NCBI GenBank assembly: GCA_003667245.1
Contig: RCNN01000038.1
Location: 62,001-126,000 of the forward strand
Reading direction: 5' to 3'
Origin: Heterostelium multicystogenum
Taxonomy: Eukaryota; Evosea; Eumycetozoa; Acytosteliales; Acytosteliaceae
Length of the DNA: 64,000 nt
Part shown: piece after piece, positions 14,201-25,794 of the stretch
Layout: each line of letters starts with the position of its first letter
Position numbering within the stretch: the stretch's first letter is position 1
The notes under the pieces: generated by a model
The model's input: the letters and a program-made list of their open reading frames with translations, nothing else
What the model was told of the DNA's origin: nothing
Database searches by the model: none
Position numbers and translations under genes: made by a program

Positions 14201-16144
14201 AGTTGAGGTGTTTGAGGTTGGAGCCTGTCGTAAGCTGCGTGTCTAATTAGGTGTAGGTAAGTAGTATATGTATGTAAGTAGTAAGTAAGTGTGCTATTGT
14301 TTGCTTACTTGCTTGTTAGCAAGATGTTGTTTGTTTAAGAATGGTTGTTGTTGTTGTTGTTGATATTGTCGGTCTGTTTTGTTTGACAACAAGATAAGCC
14401 AGCAGCAGACCAGAAAAATACCCAACACACAACCAAACAAATGAAATAAGCAACAATGTGAGGTAGGTTGTCGAAGTGGGTTTAGTGATTTGTTTGTGTG
14501 TGTGTGTACTTTATTATTGGGTACTTTAACTAAGCTTTGAAATATAATGGATGGATTTTAAATAATAACAATAATAATAAAATTTTGTATTTTTGGTAAA
14601 AGTTGGGAGCATGGGTTAAAAAACAAAAAATTTAAACACAAAAAACCACACCAAACTACTGTTGATGGATTAGATCGGTCATTCTTAAAAAACATGAATT
14701 CAATTTAAAAGTAGACAGATCAGATTTATCTCTTTCTTACCTTTCAATAAATTAATATTAATTTATTGAAAGTTAGTGATCCTCATATATATGAGATAAT
14801 TGGTATGGAAAAATAAAACCAAATATACTTATTGATAGATCACCCAAAATCATTTCTTCTTAAAATGAGTAACGAAAAAAATAAATATCTAATATCTCAG
14901 ATTTGAAAAAAATTAAAAACAAAATTAAGATTGCACCTTTTTGTTAAAATGTGTAGTGAGAGGTTTCAAAATCATATCAATAATGAGGACTTTTTCGCAA
15001 ATCTAATAGAATAATATTCTTAATATTCAATACTCTTTCGTATTAGTATTTTATTTGTATTGAGATTCATTATTGGTTAATATTCAATAGGATTTTATTG
15101 TAACTATATATAAAGTCTTTAATCATACTTCAATCATTACGACCTACATGTCATGGCATCTATCAAAATAAGTACTATCCATATATGTAAATAATACAAA
15201 TAATAATAATAAAGATTGGACCAATAATGAATCAGGTCACCAGGAAACCGTAAAAATTAAAAAATCCAAATTTTTACCACCAGGCAGTTGGACATGATCA
15301 TTTTTGCATGAATGAAAAGTGAGAAGAATTATAATATTGATATAATTATTATTATTATTATTATTATTGGAGAAATTCTATATTAAATTTTTGATAATGA
15401 AATAGTTCCTATATCTATCTATAGGTATTAAATATATATTCTCTAGATGTTTTTAGTTTGTATATTTGTTTGTAATGTATGAGATTCATGTATTTTTGGA
15501 GGCTCCTCACCCTCCCAAAAAAAGTTGATTGAAAAGTCACTTGTTTTTTTGCTTCAAAACAAAACAACAACACAAAACAACCTTATATTACTTTTTCAGA
15601 AAATCAGAGCAGCAATCATTCATCTTTGTTTGGATTTTATTTAAATAGAAACAGTTTTTACATATAATTTAATTTTTCAACACTCTTTTATACTGGGTGT
15701 TAGGAGATAAATATATAGATATAGATAGAGATATTAAGCAATAGTTAATCGAATTGTCTTGATATCAATATAGTTCAATAATAACAATAACATCATAGTC
15801 ATCATAATCACATCAAAAGAGCAAAGATACAAATAAATATCTGAGCATAGTTATAGTAATAGTAATAATAATAACGGCACTAAGATAAGATAAGATAAGA
15901 AAAGGATAAGATTAGATTAAGTTAGTGAATCTTATTGGTTTTTATTTTTGTTTTTATTGGTTTAATAATATTCTTTTTATTGTTTGTTTTGGTGTGGACT
16001 TTTCATTGGTTTATCTTTTTATTGCAAGTTTGGGTTTGGTCTTTCCTTGAAAAGAAAGATAATCACATTCTGGTAATTTAAGTTATAGATAATAGAAAGT
16101 CAATACCATATTGGGACATAGAAAGACTACTTGTAGCACATTAA
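11219..16144. other. 4.9-kb AT-rich gene desert
   Basis: I find no convincing protein gene, tRNA or rRNA here. The DNA is made of A/T-rich runs and simple repeats: (TTA/TTG)n near 11760-11825 and 12590-12640, (CATC)n near 13155-13190 and 13590-13615, (AAT)n near 14100-14130 and (ATT)n near 15345-15368. A perfect 32-bp palindrome lies at 14741-14772. An imperfect hairpin with ATGCCT/AGGCAT arms lies near 12888-12921. Patches near 12440-12540, 14220-14250 and 15240-15300 are less AT-rich and could be non-coding RNA or untranslated exons, but nothing identifies them. Confidence 0.5.
14741..14772. repeat. Perfect 32-bp AT-rich palindrome
   Basis: The arms start CTTTCAATAAATTAAT and are exactly reverse-complementary with no spacer. 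The palindrome lies inside the gene desert upstream of the membrane-protein gene. It could form a cruciform or an RNA hairpin. No direct flanking repeat marks it as a transposon end. Confidence 0.9.
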
Positions 16145-16282
16145 GAAACAATAGAGAGTTTCGATTCCTACTCGGACCTCTCCTCTTCCTTTAGGGATAG
16201 CTCTAGATTCCTAAACTTTGACATCAACAACGATCACAGCACCAGCAGAACTATAAATAACAGCATCGACTTGCAGTACGGA

Positions 16283-17117
16283 ATGCCTTTACAAGATGAT
16301 TCCTACAATGAGGGAGGCTCCCTCGTCTACTACTCGGAGCTGCCTCTGAGAGATCAGCTGCAGCGTGAGAAATATAAGCACTGGGCAAGACGTATACTAT
16401 TTTATCTACAACTAGCTTATTTTATAACGGCAACAGTGATGTATGTTACCAAGAAAAATCGCACAAGCAGCAGCAGTAGAATCACTATGGTTCCAGTGGG
16501 CTAACGTTTTCTCCATCTATTTATCTAGGTTTCCATTTTTAATTACCAATCTTACATTTTGGTTTTGGTTGATACATACACTTTGGTTTGAATTGGATAT
16601 CACATCGAACAAGAACAATATTTGGATTCAAATGCTCCACGCACTCAGTTTTGTCGGTAGTTGGATCGTGATGATCACCGCTACTATTTTGTTGGTCATC
16701 TTGAATCCAGATTTTATAAAGTCACGTGCAGAGAAGGAGCACCACTCTGTCGTGTTTGCATGGCTACTCAACATTCTCATTCATTATATTCCACCCATTT
16801 TGGTAACAGTGGACCTCTTTTTGCACCGTGAACATCACAGAAAGCGTCATCGTATCATTCTTTCAAAGAGTCACAACACTACTCGTATCTGGGTAAAAGA
16901 CAGTCTCAAAGTGCTTTGGGCATACTGCGCACCAATGGCTGTTGTTGGTATATGGCTGGGCGTTGGATTTACACCCGAGTCAGTCTACGGTGTCACTAAC
17001 TATAGCTACAGCTATCTCATACCACTAATGGTTGGAACAGACATTATATTTGCCTCAGTATTTATCTATGTCGTGAAAAAGCGTCTGCCCGATAGCTATG
17101 TCAAACTCAACAGCTAA
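16283..17117 (+). CDS. Multipass membrane protein, possibly FAR-17a/AIG1-like
   Basis: The first ATG in frame is at 16283 (MPLQDDSYNEGGS). The frame is open upstream to 16145 and encodes Ser/Asp-rich sequence that looks coding, so the true start may lie in an unseen upstream exon. About six hydrophobic segments follow (ILFYLQLAYFITAT; FPFLITNLTFWFWLIHTLW; HALSFVGSWIVMITATILLV; FAWLLNILIHYIPPILVTVDL; VLWAYCAPMAVVGIWLGVG; YLIPLMVGTDIIFASVFIYV). An extra A in the run near 16453-16457 breaks the frame. The polar His in LNILIHYIPP and the length are loosely like AIG1/ADTRP hydrolases, but I am not sure. It stands alone behind the gene desert. Confidence 0.6.
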
Positions 17118-17470
17118 ATATATTTAGACAACCAACTTCAAGTAAATTATTTATCAAATTTTAAATTACTATCTTAATTGTTATTAAGATCGAAGGTGTA
17201 CACCCGTCCGCATAATCAATCCACTTCCCATCCATCCAATCATCCACCATCCTCCTCCATCCATTTCATAGGATAATATAATTGTATACAATTCATTTGT
17301 ATATAACAGTAGAATTCTATTTGTAAACAAAAATTAATAAATCCATCAATTGATCCAAATTATTTCATCTTTATGATTCTAGATGTAGACAGGAAATCAG
17401 AACACCCCAAAAAAGAATTTTGAACAATTATTATAATTATTAAGTATATTATATATTACTAAATTATTTA
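17118..17470. other. Convergent intergenic region
   Basis: This 353-bp gap lies between the 3' ends of the membrane-protein and RPAP2 genes. It contains CATCC-rich tracts near 17215-17265 and AT-rich 3' UTR-like sequence. No gene is seen. Confidence 0.4.
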
Positions 17471-19389
17471 TTATGAATATCCATTTACAATTAAATCCAC
17501 AAATACATTAAGATAATATTTATCGAAACCATATTCTTTAAGTAACTTATCATAGAGAGGAGTCTTTTCTTCCAATACTTTTTCTAAACTATTATATTTA
17601 AATGATAATCTGAGAGTTGATTTTGGATTAGTTAATTTTCTAATTGGTGTTTGTAATTTGGTTTGACTTACGATTTGATTAAAACAAGAATAATCATTCT
17701 CCAATTATTTGGTGATAGTGATGGAATTGGTCGTACAAGTGAAAATGTGTCAATAAGTGATGCCAGTGAATGGGTTGAGAATGAATCCTGAATATTTAAT
17801 GATTTTACAACTGATGAGAAACTATGTTATGTTAAATAATGATATTAGTGTTGCTTCTTGGTTGTAAGATTCTTTCGAAATTATACATACTATAGAGATA
17901 AATAATGATGTAGTGTTTGTTTAATATGTGCAGTTTGATCGTTTCTAATGAATTGGTCGACATCATTATTTGATCTTAAATATAATTCCGTGGTGTGAGT
18001 TCTCCACTCGCTGAGAGGTGTATAAACTTGATGGTAATTTGAGATTGGTAGTTGCTTCGAGTTTCCACGTTCAAGGAAACCACCCATTCCATCCATTGCA
18101 TCTTCTCTGCCGCTGTCATTTGAATCCAAGTCTAAGTCAGAGTAATTACTTCTTGATTGACTGTCGTTGTCATCATAGATTCCAGCAGAGTCCTCATCTG
18201 AGAGAAACTCGTCTGCAATCGATTTGTCATCGTTGACAACCAGTGGTGAATCGACATGAATGACTGGTTTGTTTGCTTTGATATCTTCTTTCACCTGTAC
18301 TTCGTCTTCTTCGCACTGCATCTGTGCAAACTGATTGTTCAGCTCTTCTGTCACCGATGTTGATTCTTCTACATTGTTTTTCGCCTTGACTGGTGGTGTA
18401 AAGCTCATACTAACAGGAGAATCACTGTTGATACTACCAAAATTCAAATCAACAGGTGCTTCGTTTGCATTTACATTTTCAACAATATTAAGATTTTGTC
18501 TGTAAATATCAATACATATGTCAGTAGCTGGTTGTCAATCTTATCTCTAACAATATACAAACTCTATATTTGCAGCCAACTTGTCTTCTTGTGTTAAAAT
18601 AAGCTGAGCATTGTCTAGTTTTCTCAAGTGTACTGGTGTCTTGTCGAGTGTGAATCTAAAAAGCTTGGAGTTGGTCAGACACTCAGTACTGCAGTAGTTT
18701 GCTAGCTCCTCTTGATCATACACCTTTTGGTCTTTGGTCGAAATATAATATTTATATGATTTTTTCTATAGAAATGCATCGTTAGTCACTAGAATTCTCT
18801 TAGTAGAATGAACACTACCTACCTGTTGAACCTGTTTACTACATGTGGGATATCCACATATCTTTGTCAATGCTCTTTCAACAACAATGTCATCGTAGTG
18901 ATTCGGTTGCAAAAACATAGCAGCTCTTTTCAAATCCTCTTCAGTTACGTTGTTTTCAATGAGAATGGATTGTGTTTCGAAAGTCTTCTTGTCGATCATC
19001 ACCTTGTCGGTGATAATCTTCCTGAGTTCTTCTTTCTTTCTGCTGACTGCTTCATTATCGAGAGAACTAACGGTGGAATCAACTTCTGTGGGCAACTCTG
19101 CTTTGCCGTTGTGTTGTTGATAGGGAGTTGATGACGACGACGATCTGTTAAGGGGTCTATGAGCGAGATGAGAGTGATTTGCATGGCTGTGACTGCTATG
19201 TGCACCATGATGATGGTTAGCAGTGGTAGAGGGTTGTGATTGCTGTGATTTGGGAACTCTCTTTATTACTTTCTTGATGACTCTAACCTTTGATTTAGAC
19301 TGAGATGGCGGAGGAGGCGCCAACAGACTAGCAGCACTTCCAACCGTATTAATGCTTTCACAGAAAGCTTCTTCTTTATCTATTTCCAT
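17471..19389 (-). CDS. RPAP2/Rtr1-family RNA polymerase II CTD phosphatase
   Basis: About 575 residues. A basic, His/Ser-rich N-terminus precedes the Rtr1/RPAP2 zinc domain: RAAMFLQPNHYDDIVVERAL, then KICGYPTCSKQ, YYISTKDQKVYDQEELANYCS and STECLTNSKLF. The paired Cys motifs (CGYPTC; YCSTEC) are the zinc ligands known in Rtr1/RPAP2, which remove Ser5 phosphate from the Pol II C-terminal domain and aid Pol II import. Introns at 18766-18822, 18500-18562 and 17822-17890 join in frame. An acidic middle (DEFLSDEDSAGIYDDNDS) follows, then a hydrophobic C-terminal part (LIDTFSLVRPIPSLSPNNW). The last join, near 17655-17700, is uncertain: either a very short intron or a one-base shift leads to the terminal segment ending VFVDLIVNGYS. 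Confidence 0.85.
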
Positions 19390-20410
19390 TTCGTTGTTGT
19401 TGTTGTTGTTCTTGTTTGTTTACGTTTTCGCTCTCTTCCTTTCTATTCTTTTCTTACTTTTTTTAGAGTGTGATAATTATTATTTTGTAGAATCCTCTTT
19501 TCCTTTCTTGTTTTTTGTTTTTTTCTCCAAGAGAGAAGTTGAACTGCAAATTCAAGCGATTAAGTATTTTGTTTGTTTGGCAGAGTTTGAATGGTATGAT
19601 CTAAAATATATTATAATTTTAAAATAATTAGTTTACTTTATTTATAAAAGTAGTTGTTGTTGGTTGTTGTTTGTTTCCAAGTGAGAAAATAGGAAAAAAA
19701 AGTAATTACATTTGTCAGGCAAAAAAAACTAGAATATTGCAATACTAATATCTTTGTTAGTGTTGGCTTGTTGTTTAGTATGGTAGCTGCTGCTGCTATT
19801 ACTATTGCTTTGGTTGTGGGTTTTCTTTCTTTTATTTCTTTTTCTTTGCTGTTGATTGTTTATAAATTGCTTGTTAGGTGTTGTTTTTTTTCTTAACTTT
19901 ATTATTATGTGTGTGGTTTTATTTGCTTGTTGGTGTTTTTGTTGTTGGTAAAGTATTATTGAAATTGAATGAGTCAATAGTATATTTCCAATGAGGTGGG
20001 GGAGTGGTTGTTGTGTTAGTGTGTTTTGGTATGGAATTAGTGTTTATTGAACACAATTAATTAAATATTTCCTTTTTTATTAATTATATTTATTTATTTG
20101 GTTTTTTTAATTAAATAATAATTTTCCTAATTTTAAAATAATATTTTTATTTTTATTATTATTATTTTTTTTATTGTTGAATAATAAAATCTTATCTTAT
20201 CTAAAATTAATTTGTTTTTGTTTTTTTTTTGATTTTTTGTTGTAGGATGGCGAAACAAATTGCAATTGTTATTTGGTTGTATACAATGGGCTTTGGGTGG
20301 TATCAATTCGTCAGTGAACAGTTTTGATTTGATTTGATTTCGATTGAATTTGAAAAACAGTCCTTCATTACCTCATTTATTCATACGTAAAAAAATAGAT
20401 ATATATAAAC
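19390..20410. other. 1.0-kb divergent intergenic region
   Basis: T-rich and AT-rich DNA between the RPAP2 start (minus) and the secreted-protein start (plus). It has GTT repeats just upstream of RPAP2 and long T/A tracts near 20060-20230. A Lys/Gln-rich minus-strand frame at 19729-19977 is simple-sequence translation. No gene recognised. Confidence 0.4.
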
Positions 20411-21129
20411 ATGAGATACCTTACTTTAGCTTTAATTGCATTGGTTTTCATTGTTGGAACATGTATTTCAACTGATATGATCCATTTCAAACCATATTCG
20501 CCAAGCGATACTCATTGCTCAAACGGTATCTCTGGCTTTGGATTCATCCTTCCAATGGACATCTGCGTTGGTAACAGTGATCTCGTCGATTTGCCAGGAT
20601 CATTCTTGGTCAAGCAGTGGAACTCAACTGCTGTCATGCTCTACACCTACATCAATATCTATTTCAAAACCGATTGCTCAGGTAATGGCGTTTCTCCTAG
20701 TGGTATCATTGCTGGAAACAATTGAATCTAATTATTGATGTTCCTCCTGTAAATTTAGGTAATCCAACTTCGGAATTCCCTTATTTGATTGACACCTGTA
20801 ATTATGATCAATATGAGGGTAACTTTGATGAGACCAACTATAGATACGTTCCAAACAACGCCACCGAGGCCGACCCAACTTCAGACATTCCAGCTGGCTC
20901 CGTTCTGTACAGTGTTTACGACAATAGTTGCGAGACCGTCGAATCCTATTATTATATCACCAACAACACCGTTATTGGACCAAATACCGACATTCCAATG
21001 ACATACTACTGTACCGCCGACAACAATACCCCAATGCAAAACACATGCTACAAAGGCAAATGCCAAAACTTTTCACTCGCATCCAAGTGCGGATCCTTTG
21101 AAAACTCCATCACCGTTTCATGCACATAA
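20411..21129 (+). CDS. Small secreted Cys-containing protein
   Basis: The protein starts with a clear signal peptide (MRYLTLALIALVFIVGTCIS), so it should enter the secretory pathway. The mature part of about 215 residues has some ten cysteines and several N-glycosylation sites (NSTA, NATE, NNTV, NFSL), and ends CYKGKCQNFSLASKCGSFENS. The frame shifts once near 20725 (AACAATTGAATC), most simply a missing T; the second half continues LIIDVPPVNLGNPTSEF. I do not recognise a named domain. The size and pattern resemble secreted matrix or sheath proteins of amoebae, but that is an impression, not a match. Confidence 0.65.
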
Positions 21130-24100
21130 TCATGAATGAACAACCAAATTCCCTTAATTATCTAATATTTCAGAGATTATTATTTTAGTTTTACAATCTT
21201 TGATATTTATCACCAATTGGTGATAGAACGAACGACAACCAGGTGATAATCAATAAATATCGCAAATATCTTATTTGAACTTCTTCATTCGTTACCAATG
21301 ATATTATCGACATTATGATGATGTTGTTGTCGTTTGTTATTCCTTCAAGGAATTGATTTTAATGTGTTTATTTAGGTAAATATTGTACACTACTGTAAAT
21401 AGCTTAACTACCACTACAACTACCACACTGCCACTGCCACCCAAGCTACTAGTTTAAGACATTTAGAATAAGATCTTAAGATCAACTACGTAAGTACAAC
21501 TTCACATACAAACACACACGCACACACACATAGACACAAGTGATACGAAATAAAGTAATATAGATTCAATAAGATAAATACAGCGAGTGCAGCTGTTGTT
21601 GTCGTTGATGTATTGAAATTGAAACTGCGAATTGATACTATGTTTTTACCAAATAAAGTAAAACTAGTATGTGTAGATACAGATTTAAGAACGAAAATTG
21701 GTTTTTATAAATTTGTTTGTTTTTTCATCTTCCTAAAAAAGGTAAATTTACCTTTGGTCATGTTAATTTTAAAACCTTCGAAATATGTTATTAAACCGAC
21801 CCACACAATCAAATCAACTTTTTTTGGTTTTTTATTATTATTATTCATAATAAATTAATTGCTCTGCAATTAAAAACAATTTATAGGAGTCAGTAGTTAG
21901 TCAGTCATACACTGTAATACAAACAAATATTAATAAATTAAATATAACAAAAACAACAACAACAACAATCAATTAATATTATTATCAAAAGTTATATGTA
22001 TTTATTATTAGTCATTCATGATAGACATTAATATATTATTATTAGTACTATTTATTGCATTAGTTTAATAAAATTCAACATCGACATATTAGAACACTAT
22101 ACCAGCTAATCTTCGTTAACGAATCGTAGCAAGTAAATATAAACAAACAAACAATAGGGATACATGTACATACATTATATTATGCTTGTTTATAATAATA
22201 GTTGTTGTATTGCAAATAATAATAGCAAATACACAACTAACACACCTTTGTCACCTCACCTCACCCCAACACACACTCTCACCCACATTTGATATTAATG
22301 ATATTGTCGTTTTGGTTTACTTTACTTTGTTTTTGTTTGTCTATATTTAACTAAATAAATAAATTGATAAATCAATTAATTTTTATTGTCAGTATACAAC
22401 AATAACAAGTAAAAGGGTGTTGGAGTAATATCAGAATAGAATAGACTGTCAACAGTTATTTTGGAAATACTATCCTATTCTATTCAATCAATCAACAATC
22501 AATCTTCAAATCAACAAATCAAATTAATCAATTAATATACATAAACGCAGCAAACATCATCAATAACATCATCACAATTATCACCATCATTTATCATCTT
22601 TCATCTCTGTTTAGTTATATAAATGTATACAAACATATCACAACAATTCAATTTAGCCAAGACAGACATATAACCATTAAATCAGCAGACACATACAACA
22701 AATAGACAGACAGACAGACATACAAACAATCAGTCAGTCAGTCAAACATTATCTACCTACCCGACCAAATCAAATTGGTCACTCATCAATTTTCAAAATA
22801 ATATATATTTATACATTATTTATATAGATTTTAATTTACTTTCTTAATATATACATTTATATATTTGGATTTTCCCAAGAGATATATTATCTTTTGTCAA
22901 AAGTAAAAGCTAAGCCAGCTACTTGACTCGTAAGTTGTTAAATTACAATTTGTATTTCCATGTTGTTTTCCAGGCTGGTTGAATTGGTTGGAGTTGTTTT
23001 TTGCAACAATCGTATAATTATAATTACATTGTCAAGTTGGATTTCCTCTATCAGTATCAAAAAGTAAAATCTAACAACAGTCCAGCATTATCACCATAAT
23101 AATTTTGATATCAAACACATCACAACAATATCAATAATAATAAAATTAGATGGAGATTTAGATTTGAAAGATAGAATATTTAGTTTGACAAAACGATAGA
23201 GCTTTAATACAGTATTTAGTTTGATAGTTCGTACAATCTCAATCCACCTACCTCCCCCCCTTCCTTCCTTTTTTACTCTTAATATATGGTCAACGACAAG
23301 TGGAATTTAATTTAGTTAAAATAATTTATTAAATAGAAGTAGTAGTATAGTGTTGTTGTTCTTGGAGTAGGATTAGTAGGGAAGAGCTGATCCACCATCC
23401 ATCCATTATCTTCAAACTAACCATTATTACTATTATCAATATGTTTCTATTATGATTATTATTGGTTTAAGAGTTGACTTAAACTGATGTAACGTCTGAT
23501 ACAGCTAATAGTCAGACAATCAAATTAATCCTCCACAAACATATCAAAATTTATTCTTTTATTGCACTATTTTATAATGAATGTCTTTTTGGTGTAATGA
23601 TACAACTCAGCTAATTATTTTCTTTTAAATTGGCAATTGTTTATTAATATTGCATATCCTTATAACAAATGATATCAACATAACAATCATCAATAAATAA
23701 GATAAACCAACAAAAACCAATCATTTATTCCTTATACAATTAATAAACTATCAAATCAATTATCAATAGAAATCCTAATCTAATTTCTTCTTAAATATTA
23801 ATTAATCAATAAACAAACACAAATAATAATAACTTATTAGCTTTTGTAATATTTACATACGCACTATAATTCTATTCAAATAATATTATTTTGTATTATT
23901 ACACTCAAAATATATATTGCGATAACTTAGTAAATCAATCATTTGGTTTTGTTAACAAAGGAAAATTCCTATATTTATGATCCTCACTATAATTTAGTAT
24001 TGAACTTTTCACTCATTACCAATCAGTATTGATTTAATTTGAAATAAATCTTTGTCACCCCACCTCAATCATCATTATTCTTTTATTTTCTAACAAAACT

Positions 24101-24403
24101 CCATAAATATATTTGGAAGTTTAATCAAAAATTTTTATTATTTGCATTCATTTCAATTAATTTAGTTGATTAAATTTGTTTTTTTGTTTTTCAACAACAT
24201 TTATTTATTATACTATTCAATCACGCTCATCATAATCTACTCAAAGAAGATAACCAACCCAGCAGCATTAGAAAGTACAATTATTAACTCCTTCAACTAC
24301 AACAATAATTAGTAAAGATAATAGTAAGAAATAGAATAAATACATCATTTCAACAAACAACAAAATAAGAGAAGAAGATCTGATACATTTAAAATACGCC
24401 AAA
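21130..24403. other. 3.3-kb AT-rich gene desert upstream of pkaR
   Basis: There is no credible coding region; a short frame at 21613-21858 is Lys/Phe-rich AT translation. The stretch contains (CA)n near 21508-21530, tetranucleotide arrays at 22709-22743, a C8 run near 23256, and poly-A/T tracts. A 12-bp palindrome TTCGTTAACGAA lies near 22112. Given its position it probably holds the pkaR promoter and 5' leader, but no element can be named. Confidence 0.45.
22707..22745. repeat. Tetranucleotide microsatellites (GACA)n and (AGTC)n
   Basis: About four GACA units are followed after some 13 bases by about four AGTC units. They lie within the non-coding block upstream of pkaR and could mark slippage-prone DNA. 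Confidence 0.75.
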
Positions 24404-25440
24404 ATGAAAATGACAAATGGTTCCAATCAAACAGCTACAGAGAAGGCACATATTGGGTCTACCTCAAGGATGATCGATGAGCATGGAAATATTTTAAGTA
24501 AGCGTCGTGGCGCCATAAGTAGTGAATCTCTTGGTGAACAGCCTGTAAATGCCATTCCAACCATACCGAAATCAGAGGAGACACAACAGCGTCTCGATCA
24601 AGCTTTGAAAAAAAATATTATGTTTAGTCATTTGGAAGAAGAGGAAAGAAATTCAGTCTTTGCGGCTATGTTTGAAGTGCATTACAAGCAAGGAGATGTC
24701 ATCATCAAACAAGGTGATGAGGGTGATAACTTCTACGTCATCGATCAAGGTATCTGCGATATCTATGTAAATAAGGAAAATCAACCACCTCTCCATGTTA
24801 TGGATGTATATGAAGGTGGAAGTTTTGGTGAATTGGCATTAATCTACGGAAGTCCAAGAGCTGCCACTGTAATTGTATGTTTAGCATTGACATCGATGTT
24901 CATTCATTGGTACTTACATTTTGTTTGACCAAACTCTAACCATTGTAGGCTAGAACAAATGTTAGATTATGGGCAATAGATAGAATGACTTATCGTAGAA
25001 TTCTCATGGATACAACAATTAAAAAGAGAAAATTATATGAGAATTTCTTAGAGAAAGTTTCAATACTTAGACATTTAGATAAATATGAAAGAGTGAGTTT
25101 GGCAGACGCCTTGGAACCAATTACATTCCAAGATGGTGAAGTTATTGTACGACAGGGTGAGCAAGGTGATAAATTCTATATCATTGTCGATGGTGAAGTA
25201 AAGGTTACTACAAATGGCGTAGAGGTTTCAAGGTTGCATAGCTCTGACTATTTTGGTGAGATTGCACTCCTCACTGATCGTCCACGTGCAGCCACGGTCA
25301 TATCAGTTGGTGTTACTAAATGTGTGGAAATGGATCGTCAACGTTTTAATAGACTGCTTGGACCATGTGAGGATATCTTACGTAGAAATATGGAAATGTA
25401 CAATCAATATATGTCCACTCCAAACAAACCAAACCAATAG
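24404..25440 (+). CDS. pkaR: cAMP-dependent protein kinase regulatory subunit
   Basis: About 320 residues in two exons (intron 24875-24948). The short N-terminus holds the pseudosubstrate inhibitor site KRRGAIS. Two cyclic-nucleotide-binding domains follow, each with its phosphate-binding cassette: [17 protein letters not shown] and [17 protein letters not shown]. As in the dictyostelid protein, no RI/RII-type dimerisation domain is present, which fits a monomeric inhibitor that pairs one-to-one with the catalytic subunit. When cAMP binds, the catalytic subunit is released; in these amoebae PKA controls aggregation, prespore/spore and stalk development. ATGs at 24404 and 24410 are both possible; the second matches the family start better. 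The gene shows no frame break, unlike most neighbours. Confidence 0.96.
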
Positions 25441-25794
25441 ACAGAGTTAATTTGTAAACTTTATAATGTTTTGTAAAATTTGGAAAAGAAGAAGTAGCAA
25501 CTTAATTCACAAGAACAGTAAAAACAGCAACATTCATATATTTCAACCAACTCATAATAATAATACTATTTCCCTTCAACTCTTAAAAGAACAAAGGGAA
25601 TTCAATTACATTGAAACAGTGTAAATTTGTACAGTACACACAAAATATATATAAATATATATATTGGATAATTAAAAAGCAAACAAAACACATCTACTTA
25701 AACTCTTATTTGATTCTTAATCAGATACTACTGTATTATTACTATATATAATATATAAATAATTTTGATTTATTGTTTGTTCGAATTTGCTGTT
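25441..25794. other. Convergent intergenic region
   Basis: A 354-bp AT-rich gap between the 3' ends of pkaR and the seven-TM gene. Likely 3' UTRs; nothing else is seen. Confidence 0.35.

Noticed and set aside
19729..19977. Minus-strand Lys/Gln/Asn-rich frame
   Set aside because: It is translation of T-rich simple sequence with no domain or conserved pattern.
21613..21858. Plus-strand 81-codon frame
   Set aside because: Composition equals the surrounding AT-rich DNA; no motif or convincing start context.
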